Shown: piece after piece, positions 1-9,645 of the stretch
Numbering within the stretch: the first letter of the stretch is position 1
Layout of the letters: every line of letters starts with the position of its first letter
Source: Rhodospirillales bacterium
GTDB taxonomy: Bacteria > Pseudomonadota > Alphaproteobacteria > Rhodospirillales > JANQFP01
Length of the DNA: 41,710 nt
Reading direction: 5' to 3'
Assembly (NCBI GenBank): GCA_028277795.1
Contig: JANQFP010000056.1
Span: 1 to 41,710 of the forward strand
Notes under the pieces: model-generated
The model's database searches: none
Seen by the model: only the letters and a program-made list of their open reading frames with translations
Told to the model about the DNA's origin: nothing
Position numbers and translations under genes: made by a program

Positions 1-560
1 CGGGCCAAAGCGTCCTCGTCGGCGGCCGGTCCCACCACCGGGTCCGGATCCAGCTTCCAGTCCCCCGAATGGAGCACGGTGCCGGCCGGAGTGCGCACCA
101 CCACGGCATTGGGCTCGGGGATGGAATGGGTCACCTGGACCAGCTCCAGGTCGAACGGACCGACGGCGAACCGCTGGCCGGGGGCGACCTCGGTCACCGG
201 CAGGTCGAGGCCGTTACCGTCCTCGCCCATCTTGGCGCGCAGCACCGAGGCCGTGAACGGCGTGGCGTAGACCGGGCAGCCCAGCCGCTCCCACAGGTAG
301 GGCACGGCGCCCAGGTGGTCCTCGTGGGCGTGGGTCAGCACCAGCCCGTCCAGCCGGTCGCGCCGCGCCTCGATGAACGACGGGTCGGGCAGGATCACGT
401 CGAGCCCGGGCAGGATGCTCTTGCCGAAGGTGACCCCGAAATCGATCATAAGCCAGCGCCGCCGCCCCGGCGGGCCGAAGCCGTAGAGATTGAGGTTCAT
501 GCCGATCTCGCCGGCGCCGCCGAGGGGCAGGAAGACCAGTTCGGCGGCCGGGTCGGTCAT
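1..560 (-). CDS. rnj: Ribonuclease J, N-terminal part (cut by window edge)
   Basis: Metallo-beta-lactamase-fold ribonuclease (RNase J) that acts in RNA maturation and decay. The visible 186 residues begin [20 protein letters not shown], the usual start of this family, and contain the metal-binding signature THAHEDH in the first third, followed by the expected LGAVPYLW. The beta-CASP and C-terminal domains lie beyond position 1, so the gene is incomplete here only because of the window edge. Its ATG (558-560) overlaps the coaX stop codon in an ATGA arrangement, so it is translationally coupled as the last visible gene of the nuo-birA-coaX operon. The same gene order is common in alphaproteobacteria. 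Identification is from motif and context; I am confident of RNase J rather than a generic beta-lactamase fold hydrolase. Confidence 0.93.
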   Translation of the reverse strand, partial: MTDPAAELVFLPLGGAGEIGMNLNLYGFGPPGRRRWLMIDFGVTFGKSILPGLDVILPDPSFIEARRDRLDGLVLTHAHEDHLGAVPYLWERLGCPVYATPFTASVLRAKMGEDGNGLDLPVTEVAPGQRFAVGPFDLELVQVTHSIPEPNAVVVRTPAGTVLHSGDWKLDPDPVVGPAADEDALA

Positions 561-1336
561 TGCGGCCGGTTGCGGCGGTGGATGGCGAGCAGACCCTTGA
601 GGGTCAGATCGGGATCGGACCGGGCGATGACGTCGGTGAACTCGGCGAACAGGGGGGCCAGTCCGCCGGTGGCGACGACGTTCATGTCGGCGGCGCCGAA
701 TTCGTCGCGAATGCGCGCCACCAGCCCCTCGATCATGCCGATGTAGCCCCAGAAGATCCCCGACCGCATGGCCGGCACCGTGCCCTTGCCGATGACGGTC
801 TCGGGACGTCCGATGGCCACCCGCGGCAGGTTGGCCGCGGCCTGGTGCAGGGCCTCCAGGGACAGGTTGACGCCGGGCGCGATGATGCCGCCGCAGTAAT
901 TGCCGTCCCCGTCCACGACGTCGAAGGTGGTCGCGGTCCCGAAATCGACCACCACCATGGGACCGCCATAGAGCTCGTGGGCGGCCACGGCGTTGACCAG
1001 ACGGTCGGCCCCCACCTCCTCCGGCCGATCCACCAGCACGTTGATGCCCAGGGCGACGTCCGACGCCCCCACCACCAGGGGCTGGCAGTCGAAGTACCGG
1101 CGGCACAGGGTGCGCAGGCTGAACAGGGTGGCCGGCACCACGCTGGCAATGATCGCCGCATTCACGCCGGCCCGGTCGATGCCGTCGAGCCGCATGAGCT
1201 GGGTGAGCCACACCCCGAACTCGTCGGCGGTGCGTTCGGTGTCGGTGGACGAGCGCCACTCGCCGACCACGCGGCCGCCGTCGTCGAACACGGCGAAGAC
1301 GATGTTGGTGTTGCCCGAGTCTATGGCCAGCAGCAT
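557..1336 (-). CDS. coaX: Type III pantothenate kinase
   Basis: Phosphorylates pantothenate to 4'-phosphopantothenate, the first step of coenzyme A synthesis, in the cytoplasm. The 259-residue protein starts [11 protein letters not shown], with the ASKHA-fold phosphate loop DSGNTN at residues 6-11. It also has the family motifs [12 protein letters not shown] and [14 protein letters not shown], and [15 protein letters not shown] further on. An upstream in-frame extension of 43 residues is possible but is Arg/Pro-rich and unlike the family, so the ATG at 1336 is chosen. The family's usual length is about 255-260. The stop codon overlaps the RNase J start; birA lies 28 bases upstream. Type III enzymes are typically insensitive to CoA feedback (family knowledge). 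Confidence 0.96.
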   Translation of the reverse strand: MLLAIDSGNTNIVFAVFDDGGRVVGEWRSSTDTERTADEFGVWLTQLMRLDGIDRAGVNAAIIASVVPATLFSLRTLCRRYFDCQPLVVGASDVALGINVLVDRPEEVGADRLVNAVAAHELYGGPMVVVDFGTATTFDVVDGDGNYCGGIIAPGVNLSLEALHQAAANLPRVAIGRPETVIGKGTVPAMRSGIFWGYIGMIEGLVARIRDEFGAADMNVVATGGLAPLFAEFTDVIARSDPDLTLKGLLAIHRRNRPQ

Positions 1337-1364
1337 GCCGTCACCCCACCCGCGATATGGTGCT

Positions 1365-2120
1365 TCAATCGGCGGCGGGAAAGACGTCGCCCGCCGTAAT
1401 GCGGCGTTCGCCGCCGTCCTGGCGCAGGACCAGGGCGCCGCCCTCGTCGAGGGCGGCGAAGACACCGCCCAGGGTCTCCCGCTCCAGGCGCACCGTCACC
1501 GGCTGGCCGAGGCCGTGGGCCCGGCCCAGCCACGCCCGGCGCACGGCGGCGAACCCCACCCGGCGCCAGGTGACCCGCCACGCCTGGAAGCGGCTGCAGA
1601 AGCTTTCCAGCAGGTCCGGTTCGGTGGCATCCGGCGCGCCCTCGGCGTGCAGGGACGTCGCGGGGAATTCGGCGTCGGCCGGGAAATGGGCCAGATTGAT
1701 GCCGAGGCCGACGACCTGCCAGTCCAGGGCCTCCCCCGCCGCGGCCGCCGATTCCAGCAGGATGCCGGCCACCTTGCGTCCTTCCACCAGCACGTCGTTG
1801 GGCCACTTGCAGGTGACGTAGGCGTCGGGCGGCAGTGCGGCGGCGACCGCGTCGGCAGCAGCGATGGCGGCAACGAAGGTGGCCTGGGCCGCCTCCGACG
1901 CCGGGTACTCCGGGCGGACCAGAACCGAACAGTAAAGATTGCCCTCCTCCGACACCCACCGCCGGCCGCGGCGGCCCCGTCCCGCGGTCTGGCGCCGCGC
2001 CCACACCACGGTGCCGTCGGCGGCGCCCGCCGCGGCCAGCCGCTTGGCCTCGTCGTTGGTGCTGTCGACGGTGTCCAGGGCGATGAGGCGGAAGGGCCTG
2101 GGGAGGGCCACCCCCGTCAT
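1365..2120 (-). CDS. birA: Biotin--[acetyl-CoA-carboxylase] ligase, monofunctional
   Basis: Activates biotin with ATP and attaches it to the biotin carboxyl carrier protein of acetyl-CoA carboxylase. The 251-residue protein shows [11 protein letters not shown] near residue 19, the biotinyl-AMP loop GRGRRGRRW near residue 48, and [17 protein letters not shown] in the core. A C-terminal SH3-like domain follows. The N-terminal winged-helix repressor domain of E. coli BirA is absent, so this is a class I ligase that should not repress transcription. The start codon overlaps the nuoN stop by four bases (ATGA), placing it in the complex I operon. Gene order nuoN-birA-coaX-rnj is a recurrent alphaproteobacterial arrangement. 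Confidence 0.95.
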   Translation of the reverse strand: MTGVALPRPFRLIALDTVDSTNDEAKRLAAAGAADGTVVWARRQTAGRGRRGRRWVSEEGNLYCSVLVRPEYPASEAAQATFVAAIAAADAVAAALPPDAYVTCKWPNDVLVEGRKVAGILLESAAAAGEALDWQVVGLGINLAHFPADAEFPATSLHAEGAPDATEPDLLESFCSRFQAWRVTWRRVGFAAVRRAWLGRAHGLGQPVTVRLERETLGGVFAALDEGGALVLRQDGGERRITAGDVFPAAD

Positions 2121-3595
2121 CCGGCGAACAGGGCCGCGGTGGCGGCCTCGGCGCCGGCCAGCAGCGGCCCCGGGAAGGCGAAGAACAGGACGATCAGCAC
2201 ACTGGCGGCCGCCAGCACGCCGGCGATGGGTCGCGGGATGGGCCGGTCGAGGACCTGGTCGGGCTCGTCGAAGTACATGACCTTGACGATGCGGACGTAG
2301 TAGTAGGCGGCCACCACGCTCGACAGCACGCCGATTATCGCCAGGGTGTAGAGCTGGGCATCGACAGCGGCCAGGAAGATGTAGAGCTTGCCGAAGAAGC
2401 CGGCCAGCGGCGGGATGCCGGCCATGGAGAACATGAACACCCCCATGGCCAGGGCGACCAGCGGGTGGCTCTTGGACAGGCCGGCTAGGTCATCGATCTC
2501 CACCACCATGTGGTCGCCGCGCCGCATGCACAGGATGCAGGCGAAGGCGCCCAGGGTCATGAACACGTAGATAGCCATGTAGATGAGGATGCCGCGCACG
2601 CCGACCTCGTCGCCCACCGCCAGGCCGATCAGCGCGTACCCCACGTGGCTGATGGAGCTGTAGGCCATCAGGCGCTTGATGTTGGTCTGGTTGATGGCGG
2701 CGAAGGCGCCCAGGATCATCGACGCCACGGAGACGAAGATGACGATCTGCTGCCACTGGGCTACCAGGTCGCCGAAGGGCCCGATCATGACCCGCACCAA
2801 GAGCGCGATGGCGGCGATCTTGGGAGCGACGGCGAAGAACGCGGTCACCGGCGTCGGGGCACCTTCGTAGACATCGGGGGTCCACATGTGGAACGGCACC
2901 GCCGAGACCTTGAAGGCCAGGCCGGCGAGGATGAAGACGACGCCGACGATCAGACCGACCGAGGGGGTGTGCCCTGTCTCCCCCTGCAGGGCCGCCGCCA
3001 GCACCTGGAAATCGGTGGAACCGACGAAGCCGTAGACCAGGGAGGCGCCGTACAGCAGCAGCCCCGAGGCCAGCGCCCCGAGCACGAAATACTTGATGCC
3101 GGCCTCGGTGGAGCGGGCGTCGTCCTTCTGGAAGGCGGCGATCACGTACAGGGATAGGCTCTGCAGCTCCAGGCCCAGATAGAGCGCGATGAGATCGTTG
3201 GCCGAGATCATCATCATCATGCCCAGGGCCGCCAGCAGCACCAGGATCGGATACTCGAACCGGGCCATGCCCTGCATCTCCAGGTAATCCCGGGAGATTG
3301 TGATGCTCAGGGCCGAGGCGATCAGGACCAGCACCTTGAAGAACACGGCGAAGGGATCGGTGATGAACAGGCCGCCGAAGGTCTCCATGCGCGGTCCGGC
3401 CACCGTCCATACCAGCAGCAGCGCCAGCACCAGGGTGATGACCGACAGGTTGGCGATCAGCCGCGCCGCCGCCACCGCCCCGTCCCCGTCGACAGCCTTC
3501 TGAAAGACCCCGAGCATGAGCAGGGCCATGGCCGCGCAGGCCATGAACAGCTCGGGCAGGGCGGGGATCAGGTTGGGGACTTCGGCGATCGGCAT
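2117..3595 (-). CDS. nuoN: NADH-quinone oxidoreductase subunit N
   Basis: One of the three antiporter-like proton-pumping subunits in the membrane arm of complex I. The 492-residue protein is almost entirely hydrophobic helices. It carries family signatures [15 protein letters not shown] (first third), [22 protein letters not shown] in the discontinuous-helix region, and [20 protein letters not shown]. The conserved Glu of the LELQSL helix and Lys of FKVSAVPFH are the expected proton-path residues. It is the last nuo gene of the cluster and overlaps birA by four bases; nuoM ends 19 bases upstream. Length is normal for the family (about 480-490). Confidence 0.98.
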   Translation of the reverse strand: MPIAEVPNLIPALPELFMACAAMALLMLGVFQKAVDGDGAVAAARLIANLSVITLVLALLLVWTVAGPRMETFGGLFITDPFAVFFKVLVLIASALSITISRDYLEMQGMARFEYPILVLLAALGMMMMISANDLIALYLGLELQSLSLYVIAAFQKDDARSTEAGIKYFVLGALASGLLLYGASLVYGFVGSTDFQVLAAALQGETGHTPSVGLIVGVVFILAGLAFKVSAVPFHMWTPDVYEGAPTPVTAFFAVAPKIAAIALLVRVMIGPFGDLVAQWQQIVIFVSVASMILGAFAAINQTNIKRLMAYSSISHVGYALIGLAVGDEVGVRGILIYMAIYVFMTLGAFACILCMRRGDHMVVEIDDLAGLSKSHPLVALAMGVFMFSMAGIPPLAGFFGKLYIFLAAVDAQLYTLAIIGVLSSVVAAYYYVRIVKVMYFDEPDQVLDRPIPRPIAGVLAAASVLIVLFFAFPGPLLAGAEAATAALFAG

Positions 3596-3614
3596 GGGAC
3601 TCGTCGGTTCCTTG

Positions 3615-5129
3615 TCAGCGCCCGGCCAGGGCGACGCCTTCGGTCACCGCCCGTGCCAGCTCGAACTGCTGGATCAGGTTTTCCACCGAGGCATGCATGG
3701 GATCGAGGAAGGACGGCGGATAGATGCCCATCCACAGCACCAGGATCACCAGCGGCGCGAACACCGCCACCTCCCGCGGGCTCATGTCGGTGATCCGCTG
3801 CAGGTGGGCCTTGGTCAGCTTGCCGAAGATCACCCGGCGATAGAGGTACAGCATGTAGGCGGCGCCCAGCACCACGCCGGTGGCGGTCAGCGCCGCCACC
3901 CAGGTGTTGACCTGGAAGACGCCGACCAGGACCAGGAACTCGCCGATGAAGCCGCCGGTCCCCGGCAGCCCCACCGAGGCCAGCATGAACAGCATGAACA
4001 CCAGCGCATAGCCCGGCATGCGGTGCACCAGGCCGCCGTAGGTCTCGATGTCGCGCGAGTGCATGCGGTCGTAGACCACGCCGACGATGAGGAACAGGGC
4101 GGCCGAGACGATGCCGTGGCTGAGCATCTGGTAGATGGCCCCTTCGATGCCCTGCACGGTGACGGTGAACGCGCCCACGGTGACGAAGCCCATGTGGGCG
4201 ACCGAGGAGTACGCGATCAGCTTCTTCATGTCCTCCTGGGCCAGGGCCACCAGCGAGGTGTAGATGACGGCGACGATGCTGAGGGTGTAGATCAGCGGCG
4301 TGAACGTCACCGAGGCGTCGGGGAACATGGGCAGGGAGAAGCGCAGGAAGCCGTAGCCGCCGAACTTCAGCAGCACGCCGGCGAGGATCACCGACCCCGC
4401 CGTCGGCGCCTCGACGTGGGCGTCGGGCAGCCAGGTGTGCACCGGCCACATGGGCACCTTCACCGCGAACGAGGCGAAGAAGGCCAGCCACAGCCAGATC
4501 TGCACCTCCGGCGGGAAGCGGTAGGACATCAGGGTCGGGATGTCGGTGGTCCCGGCGTACAGGTACATGACCAGCATGGCCACCAGCATCAGCACCGAGC
4601 CGGCCAGGGTGTAGAGGAAGAACTTGAAGGCGGAATAGACTCGCCGCGGCCCGCCCCACACGCCGATGATCAGGAACATCGGGATCAGGACGCCCTCGAA
4701 GAACACGTAGAAGACCACCAGGTCGAGGGCGCAGAACATGCCCACCATCATGGTCTCCATGACCAGGAAGGCGACCATGTACTCCTTGACCCGCTCGGTG
4801 ATGCTTTCCCAGCTCGCCAGCACGCACACCGGGGTCAGCAGGGTCGTCAGCAGCACGAAGAACAGCGAGATGCCGTCCACGCCCAGGCGGTAGCTGATGT
4901 TGAACGCCGGCATCCAATCGGCCCGCTCCTGGAACTGGAAGGCGGCCGTCGAGTTGTCGAAGTTGAACCAGATGAACAGGGACAACACGAAGGTGACCAG
5001 GGAGGTCCACATGGCCACCCTGCGGGCGTTGCGGGCCACCACGTCGGGTTCGCCGCGGATGGTGAGGATGAACCCCGCCCCGACCAGGGGCAGGAAGGTC
5101 ACCAGGGACAACAGGGGGAAGTGGGCCAT
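3615..5129 (-). CDS. nuoM: NADH-quinone oxidoreductase subunit M
   Basis: Antiporter-like membrane subunit of complex I, contributing one proton channel. The 504-residue sequence opens with [20 protein letters not shown] and has about 14 hydrophobic helices. [14 protein letters not shown] carries the conserved membrane Glu; [19 protein letters not shown] carries the conserved Lys and the discontinuous helix; [15 protein letters not shown] is the second half signature. It lies six bases after nuoL and 19 bases before nuoN. Length is typical. No disrupted motif was seen. Confidence 0.98.
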   Translation of the reverse strand: MAHFPLLSLVTFLPLVGAGFILTIRGEPDVVARNARRVAMWTSLVTFVLSLFIWFNFDNSTAAFQFQERADWMPAFNISYRLGVDGISLFFVLLTTLLTPVCVLASWESITERVKEYMVAFLVMETMMVGMFCALDLVVFYVFFEGVLIPMFLIIGVWGGPRRVYSAFKFFLYTLAGSVLMLVAMLVMYLYAGTTDIPTLMSYRFPPEVQIWLWLAFFASFAVKVPMWPVHTWLPDAHVEAPTAGSVILAGVLLKFGGYGFLRFSLPMFPDASVTFTPLIYTLSIVAVIYTSLVALAQEDMKKLIAYSSVAHMGFVTVGAFTVTVQGIEGAIYQMLSHGIVSAALFLIVGVVYDRMHSRDIETYGGLVHRMPGYALVFMLFMLASVGLPGTGGFIGEFLVLVGVFQVNTWVAALTATGVVLGAAYMLYLYRRVIFGKLTKAHLQRITDMSPREVAVFAPLVILVLWMGIYPPSFLDPMHASVENLIQQFELARAVTEGVALAGR

Positions 5130-5135
5130 GGCGTC

Positions 5136-7094
5136 CTAGCCTCCCCGCTGCCACAGGTACCAGGTGATCAGGATGGCCACGCCGATCAGCATGGCGAAGG
5201 CGTAGTGGTAGAGGTAGCCGGTCTGCAGGCCGGCAATGCGCCGTGCCAGGTTGCGGGTCGCCGCCGCCACGCCGTCCGGCCCCACGCCGTCGATCAGGGC
5301 GCCGTCGCCGGACTTCCAGAACCCACGTCCGAGGACGAAGGCCGGCCGCACGAACAGCCAGTCGTAGAGCTCGTCGAAATACCACTTGTTGAGCAGGAAC
5401 TGATAGACGGCGCGGAAGCGCTCGGCGAGCAGGCCGGGCAGGTTGGGCGACAGCACATAGAGGATGAAGGCCAGCCCGATGCCGCCGGCTGCCACCACCA
5501 GCGGCAGGAACTTGACCCAGGCGGGCACATGGTGGGCGTCCTCCAGCGCCGAATGCTCGGGCAGCACGAACACCGCATTGCCCCAGAACCCCGGCGCATC
5601 GGCGCCGACGAACCACTGGTAGCCGATGTATCCGGCGAACAGGGCGCCGGCCGCCAGCAGCAACAGCGGAATCAGCATCACCATGGGCGATTCATGGACG
5701 TGGGCCATCACCTTCTCGTCGGCCCGCGGCGCCCCATGGAACGTCATCAGCAGCAGCCGCCACGAATAGAAGGCGGTGAGGAAGGCCGCCAGGATCCCCA
5801 GCCAGAAAGCATAGGAGCCCACCCCCGTATGGGCGGCCCAGGCCGCCTCCAGGATGATGTCCTTGGAGAAGAAGCCGGCGAACGGCCAGATGCCGGCCAG
5901 GGCCAGGGAGCCGATCCACATGACCGCGTAGGTGACCGGGATGGTCTTGTAGATGCCGCCCATCCGGCGCATGTCCTGTTCGTCCGACATGGCGTGGATC
6001 ACCGAGCCGGCGCCCAGGAACAGCAGCGCCTTGAAGAAGGCATGGGTCATCAGGTGGAAGATGCCGGCCGAGTAGGCGGACACCCCGCAGGCGAAGAACA
6101 TGTAGCCGAGCTGCGAGCAGGTGGAATAGGCGATCACCCGCTTGATGTCGTTCTGCACGCAGCCCACGGTGGCGGCGAAGATGGCGGTCGACGCCCCGAC
6201 GATGGTGACCACCGCCAGCGCGATCTCGGAGAACTCGAACAGCGGCGACAGGCGGGCCACCATGAACACTCCGGCGGTGACCATGGTGGCGGCGTGGATC
6301 AGGGCCGACACCGGGGTCGGGCCCTCCATGGCGTCGGGCAGCCAGGTGTGGAGGCCGAGCTGGGCCGACTTGCCCATGGCGCCGACGAACAGCAGCAGGC
6401 AGATGACGGTCAGCGCGTGGAACTCGCCGCCGAACACCTGGAAGACGGCGTCGGCCTTGCCCGGGGCGGCGGCGAAGATGGTGTCGAAGTGGATGGACTG
6501 GAATAGCACGAAGACGGCGAAGATGCCGAGCGCGAACCCGAAGTCGCCGATGCGGTTGACGATGAACGCCTTGATGGCGGCGGCGTTGGCCGACGGCCGG
6601 TCGTACCAGAAGCCGATCAGCAGATAGGACGCCAGCCCGACCCCCTCCCAGCCGAAGAAGAGCTGCACCAGGTTGTCAGCCGTCACCAGCATCAACATGA
6701 AGAAGGTGAACAGGCTCAGGTAGGACATGAACCGGGGGATGCCCGGATCGTGGTGCATGTAGCCCACCGAGTAGACGTGGATCACCGCCGCCACCGAGGT
6801 CACGGTGAGCAGCATCACCGCCGACAGGGTGTCCATCTTCAGCGCCCACGACACCTCCAGGGCGCCGGAATCGATCCAGGTGAGCAGCTCCACGGTGTGG
6901 GGCCGCCCGCCGCCGACCACGTCCGCGAACACGAAGGCGGCGACCACGGCGGACAGGATCATTGCGCCGCAGGTGACCCACTGGGACAGGGTGTCGAAGC
7001 GGGCCCGCCGGTCCTTGTCCTCGGGCGTGAACAGGGCCATGAGCCCGGCGATGATCGAGCCCAGCAGCGGCAGAAAGACGGCGATGGCGGCCAT
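5136..7094 (-). CDS. nuoL: NADH-quinone oxidoreductase subunit L
   Basis: Largest antiporter-like subunit of the complex I membrane arm; its C-terminal lateral helix runs along the other pumping subunits (family knowledge). The 652-residue protein shows FGWEGVGLASYLLIGFWY, SAQLGLHTWLPDAMEGPTP and DIKRVIAYSTCSQLGYMFFA, with about 16 hydrophobic segments. A long amphipathic stretch near residues 520-600 (including FLLNKWYFDELYDWLF) precedes the final helix, matching the lateral-helix region. nuoK lies ten bases upstream. Length fits the family (about 610-690). Confidence 0.98.
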   Translation of the reverse strand: MAAIAVFLPLLGSIIAGLMALFTPEDKDRRARFDTLSQWVTCGAMILSAVVAAFVFADVVGGGRPHTVELLTWIDSGALEVSWALKMDTLSAVMLLTVTSVAAVIHVYSVGYMHHDPGIPRFMSYLSLFTFFMLMLVTADNLVQLFFGWEGVGLASYLLIGFWYDRPSANAAAIKAFIVNRIGDFGFALGIFAVFVLFQSIHFDTIFAAAPGKADAVFQVFGGEFHALTVICLLLFVGAMGKSAQLGLHTWLPDAMEGPTPVSALIHAATMVTAGVFMVARLSPLFEFSEIALAVVTIVGASTAIFAATVGCVQNDIKRVIAYSTCSQLGYMFFACGVSAYSAGIFHLMTHAFFKALLFLGAGSVIHAMSDEQDMRRMGGIYKTIPVTYAVMWIGSLALAGIWPFAGFFSKDIILEAAWAAHTGVGSYAFWLGILAAFLTAFYSWRLLLMTFHGAPRADEKVMAHVHESPMVMLIPLLLLAAGALFAGYIGYQWFVGADAPGFWGNAVFVLPEHSALEDAHHVPAWVKFLPLVVAAGGIGLAFILYVLSPNLPGLLAERFRAVYQFLLNKWYFDELYDWLFVRPAFVLGRGFWKSGDGALIDGVGPDGVAAATRNLARRIAGLQTGYLYHYAFAMLIGVAILITWYLWQRGG

Positions 7095-7103
7095 TCTCGA
7101 GCC

Positions 7104-7415
7104 CTAGCCCTTCATCAGGTTGATGTCTTCGACGGCGATGGTGCCGCGGTTGCGGAAGAACACCACCAGGATGGCCAGCCCGATGGCCGCCTCGGCCGCC
7201 GCCACGGTGAGCACGAACATGGCGAAGACCTGGCCCACCAGGTCGCCCAGGTGGGCGGAGAAGGCGATCAGGTTGATGTTGACCGCCAGCAGCATGAGCT
7301 CCACCGACATCAGGATGACGATGACGTTCTTCCGGTTGAGGAAGACGCCGAAGATGCCGAGGGCGAACAGGATCGCCGCCACGGTCAGGTAATGGGCGAG
7401 GCCGATCTCGAACAT
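7104..7415 (-). CDS. nuoK: NADH-quinone oxidoreductase subunit K
   Basis: Small three-helix membrane subunit of complex I (MrpC-like) in the proton path between NuoJ and NuoN. The 103-residue protein begins [17 protein letters not shown] and contains [20 protein letters not shown] with the conserved Glu in the second helix; a second membrane Glu lies in [11 protein letters not shown]. The ATG at 7415 overlaps the nuoJ stop by one base (TGATG); an upstream in-frame extension was rejected because it would run through nuoJ and is not hydrophobic. Length is as expected for the family. Confidence 0.97.
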   Translation of the reverse strand: MFEIGLAHYLTVAAILFALGIFGVFLNRKNVIVILMSVELMLLAVNINLIAFSAHLGDLVGQVFAMFVLTVAAAEAAIGLAILVVFFRNRGTIAVEDINLMKG

Positions 7416-8023
7416 CAGATCCCCTTCCCCGGCTCGACCTTGCGCACCTCGACGCACTCCTCGGGCCGCCGCGCCACCTGGTCGGCGATGCGCTGGCGGC
7501 GTACCCCGGGACGCCGGCGGTGGGTCAGCACGATGGCCCCGATCATGGCGATCAGCAGCACCATCCCCGCCGCCTGGAACAGGTAGAAATAGCGGGTGTA
7601 GATCAGCTCGCCGAGGGCGTGGGTGTTGGTCAGCCCTTCGGGTGTCGGCGCGGCCACCGCCGCCGTTGCCTCGGGCGCCAGGGTCCAGCCGCCGAGGACC
7701 ATCAGCAGCTCCACCAGCAGCACCAGACCGATCAAGCCGCCGACCGGCAAATAGTGAAGAAATCCCTGGCGTAACTCGACGAAATTGATGTCCAGCATCA
7801 TGACCACGAACAGGAACAGCACGGCCACCGCGCCGACGTAGACCACGACCAGGATCATGGCCAGGAACTCGGCCCCCAGCAGCACGAATAGGCCGGCGCT
7901 GTTGAAGAACGCCAGGATCAGGAACAGCACCGAATGCACCGGGTTGCGGGCCGAAATGACCATCACCCCCGCGGCCACGGTGACCAGGGCGAACAGATAG
8001 AAGGCCAGTCCCTGGACGATCAT
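7415..8023 (-). CDS. nuoJ: NADH-quinone oxidoreductase subunit J
   Basis: Membrane subunit of complex I with five predicted helices, next to NuoK and NuoA. The 202-residue protein begins [19 protein letters not shown]. It contains [20 protein letters not shown] and [20 protein letters not shown], the latter being the third helix with the family pi-bulge region. A long extra-membrane loop near residues 115-135 and a basic C-terminus follow. The ATG at 8023 is preceded by AGGGGAATTCT, a good ribosome binding site. The stop overlaps nuoK by one base. A 79-base gap rich in runs of C separates it from nuoI. Confidence 0.97.
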   Translation of the reverse strand: MIVQGLAFYLFALVTVAAGVMVISARNPVHSVLFLILAFFNSAGLFVLLGAEFLAMILVVVYVGAVAVLFLFVVMMLDINFVELRQGFLHYLPVGGLIGLVLLVELLMVLGGWTLAPEATAAVAAPTPEGLTNTHALGELIYTRYFYLFQAAGMVLLIAMIGAIVLTHRRRPGVRRQRIADQVARRPEECVEVRKVEPGKGI

Positions 8024-8102
8024 AGAATTCCCCTGCCGGGCGCCGCCTGCGCCCGGGCCATCATGCCGGCGGTTCCGGACATCCCCCCTGCGATCCCCCC
8101 GT

Positions 8103-8594
8103 TCATCGGTACGGCGCGACGGCCTCCAGATTGGCAGCGATCTCGGTCTCCCAGCGGTCCCCATTGGCCAGGAGCTTGTCCTTGTCGTACATGAGCTCCG
8201 CCCGCGTCTCGGCGGCATACTCGAAATTGGGCCCTTCGACAATGGCATCCACCGGGCAGGCCTCCTGGCACAGGCCGCAATAGATGCACTTGTTCATGTC
8301 GATGTCGTAGCGGGTCGTGCGGCGGCTGCCGTCGGCGCGCGGCTCGGCCTCGATGGTGATGGCCTGGGCCGGACAGACGGCCTCGCACAGCTTGCAGGCG
8401 ATGCAGCGCTCCTCGCCGTTGGGGTAGCGCCGGAGCGCGTGCTCGCCGCGGAACCGGGGGCTCAGCGGCCCTTTCTCGTAGGGGTAGTTGAGGGTCACCT
8501 TGGGCCGGAACATGTAGCGCAGGGTGAGCGCCATGCCCGACAGCAGCTCGGTGAGCAGGACGGTGCGCGCGGCACCGCGATCTATGAATCCCAT
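8103..8594 (-). CDS. nuoI: NADH-quinone oxidoreductase subunit I (two 4Fe-4S clusters)
   Basis: Ferredoxin-like subunit carrying clusters N6a and N6b that pass electrons from NuoG toward NuoB. In 163 residues it has two complete CxxCxxCxxxCP motifs: Cys 64, 67, 70 and 74, and Cys 103, 106, 109 and 113. An amphipathic N-terminal helix ([18 protein letters not shown]) anchors it to the membrane arm. The start ATG at 8594 gives [14 protein letters not shown]. nuoH ends 19 bases upstream. Length is typical for alphaproteobacterial NuoI. Confidence 0.98.
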   Translation of the reverse strand: MGFIDRGAARTVLLTELLSGMALTLRYMFRPKVTLNYPYEKGPLSPRFRGEHALRRYPNGEERCIACKLCEAVCPAQAITIEAEPRADGSRRTTRYDIDMNKCIYCGLCQEACPVDAIVEGPNFEYAAETRAELMYDKDKLLANGDRWETEIAANLEAVAPYR

Positions 8595-8613
8595 GATCCG
8601 CTCCCTCCTCTCC

Positions 8614-9645
8614 TCAGCCCGCCACCGGCGTCAGGTCGAACACCACCAGGAACCCGGCCACCACGGCCACCGCGGCCAGCGAGATGGGCAGGAACACCTT
8701 CCAGCCGAGCCGCATGAACTGGTCGTAGCGGTAGCGCGGGAACGTCGCCCGCACCCACAGGAAGATGAACAGCACAAAGACGATCTTGAGGATGAACCAG
8801 ATGGGTCCGGGAACCCAGGTGAACGGCGCCACGTCGAAGGGCGGCAGCCAACCGCCCAGGAACAGCACCGCCGTCATCGCCGACATCAGGATCATGTTGG
8901 CGTACTCGCCCAGGAAGAACAGGGCGAAGGTCATGGCCGAGTACTCAACGTTGTAGCCGGCCACCAGCTCGGCCTCGGCCTCAGGCAGGTCGAAGGGGTG
9001 GCGGTTGGTCTCGGCCAGGGTCGAGACGAAGAATATGACGGCCATGGGCAGCAACGGCACGACGAACCAGTTCAGCATGCCGAGGGACCCCTTCTGGGCC
9101 ATCACGATGTCGGTCAGGTTGAGGGACCCGACGCACAGCAGCACGGTGATGATGACGAACCCCATGGACACCTCGTAGGACACCATCTGCGCGGCCGAGC
9201 GCAGGGCGCCCAGGAAGGCGTACTTGGAGTTGCTGGCCCAGCCGGCCATGAGGATGCCGTAGACGCCCAGGGACGAGATGGCGAACAGGTAGAGGATGCC
9301 CACGTTGATGTCGGCCAACACCATGCCGTCGCCGAAGGGGATCACCGCCCACGCGATGAGCGACAGGATGAAGGTCAGCATGGGCGCCAACACGAACACC
9401 GCCGGATTGGCGCCGGTGGGAATCACCGTCTCCTTGAGGAACAGCTTCAGTCCGTCCGCCATCGGCTGCAGCAGGCCGAACGGGCCAACCACGTTGGGGC
9501 CGCGGCGCAGGTGCATGGCGCCGATGACCTTGCGTTCGGCGTAGGTGAGATAGGCCACGGCGACCAGCAGCGGCAGCACGATGGCGAGGATCTTGGCCAC
9601 GATCCACGCCACCTGCCCGACCGGGGTGTCCAGGAACTCAGCCAT
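8614..9645 (-). CDS. nuoH: NADH-quinone oxidoreductase subunit H
   Basis: Membrane-arm subunit that forms much of the quinone chamber. The 343-residue protein starts [20 protein letters not shown] and carries the family blocks [36 protein letters not shown], and [20 protein letters not shown]. These include the acidic residues that link the quinone site to the proton path. The ATG at 9645 overlaps the end of nuoG by eight bases; a 60-residue upstream extension was rejected as it reads through nuoG and is Arg-rich. About eight hydrophobic helices are visible. Confidence 0.98.
   Translation of the reverse strand: MAEFLDTPVGQVAWIVAKILAIVLPLLVAVAYLTYAERKVIGAMHLRRGPNVVGPFGLLQPMADGLKLFLKETVIPTGANPAVFVLAPMLTFILSLIAWAVIPFGDGMVLADINVGILYLFAISSLGVYGILMAGWASNSKYAFLGALRSAAQMVSYEVSMGFVIITVLLCVGSLNLTDIVMAQKGSLGMLNWFVVPLLPMAVIFFVSTLAETNRHPFDLPEAEAELVAGYNVEYSAMTFALFFLGEYANMILMSAMTAVLFLGGWLPPFDVAPFTWVPGPIWFILKIVFVLFIFLWVRATFPRYRYDQFMRLGWKVFLPISLAAVAVVAGFLVVFDLTPVAG

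Noticed and set aside
3516-6506. Plus-strand frame of about 1000 codons, His- and Gln-rich
   Set aside because: Shadow of nuoM and nuoL; the apparent His-rich character comes from the complement of hydrophobic codons.
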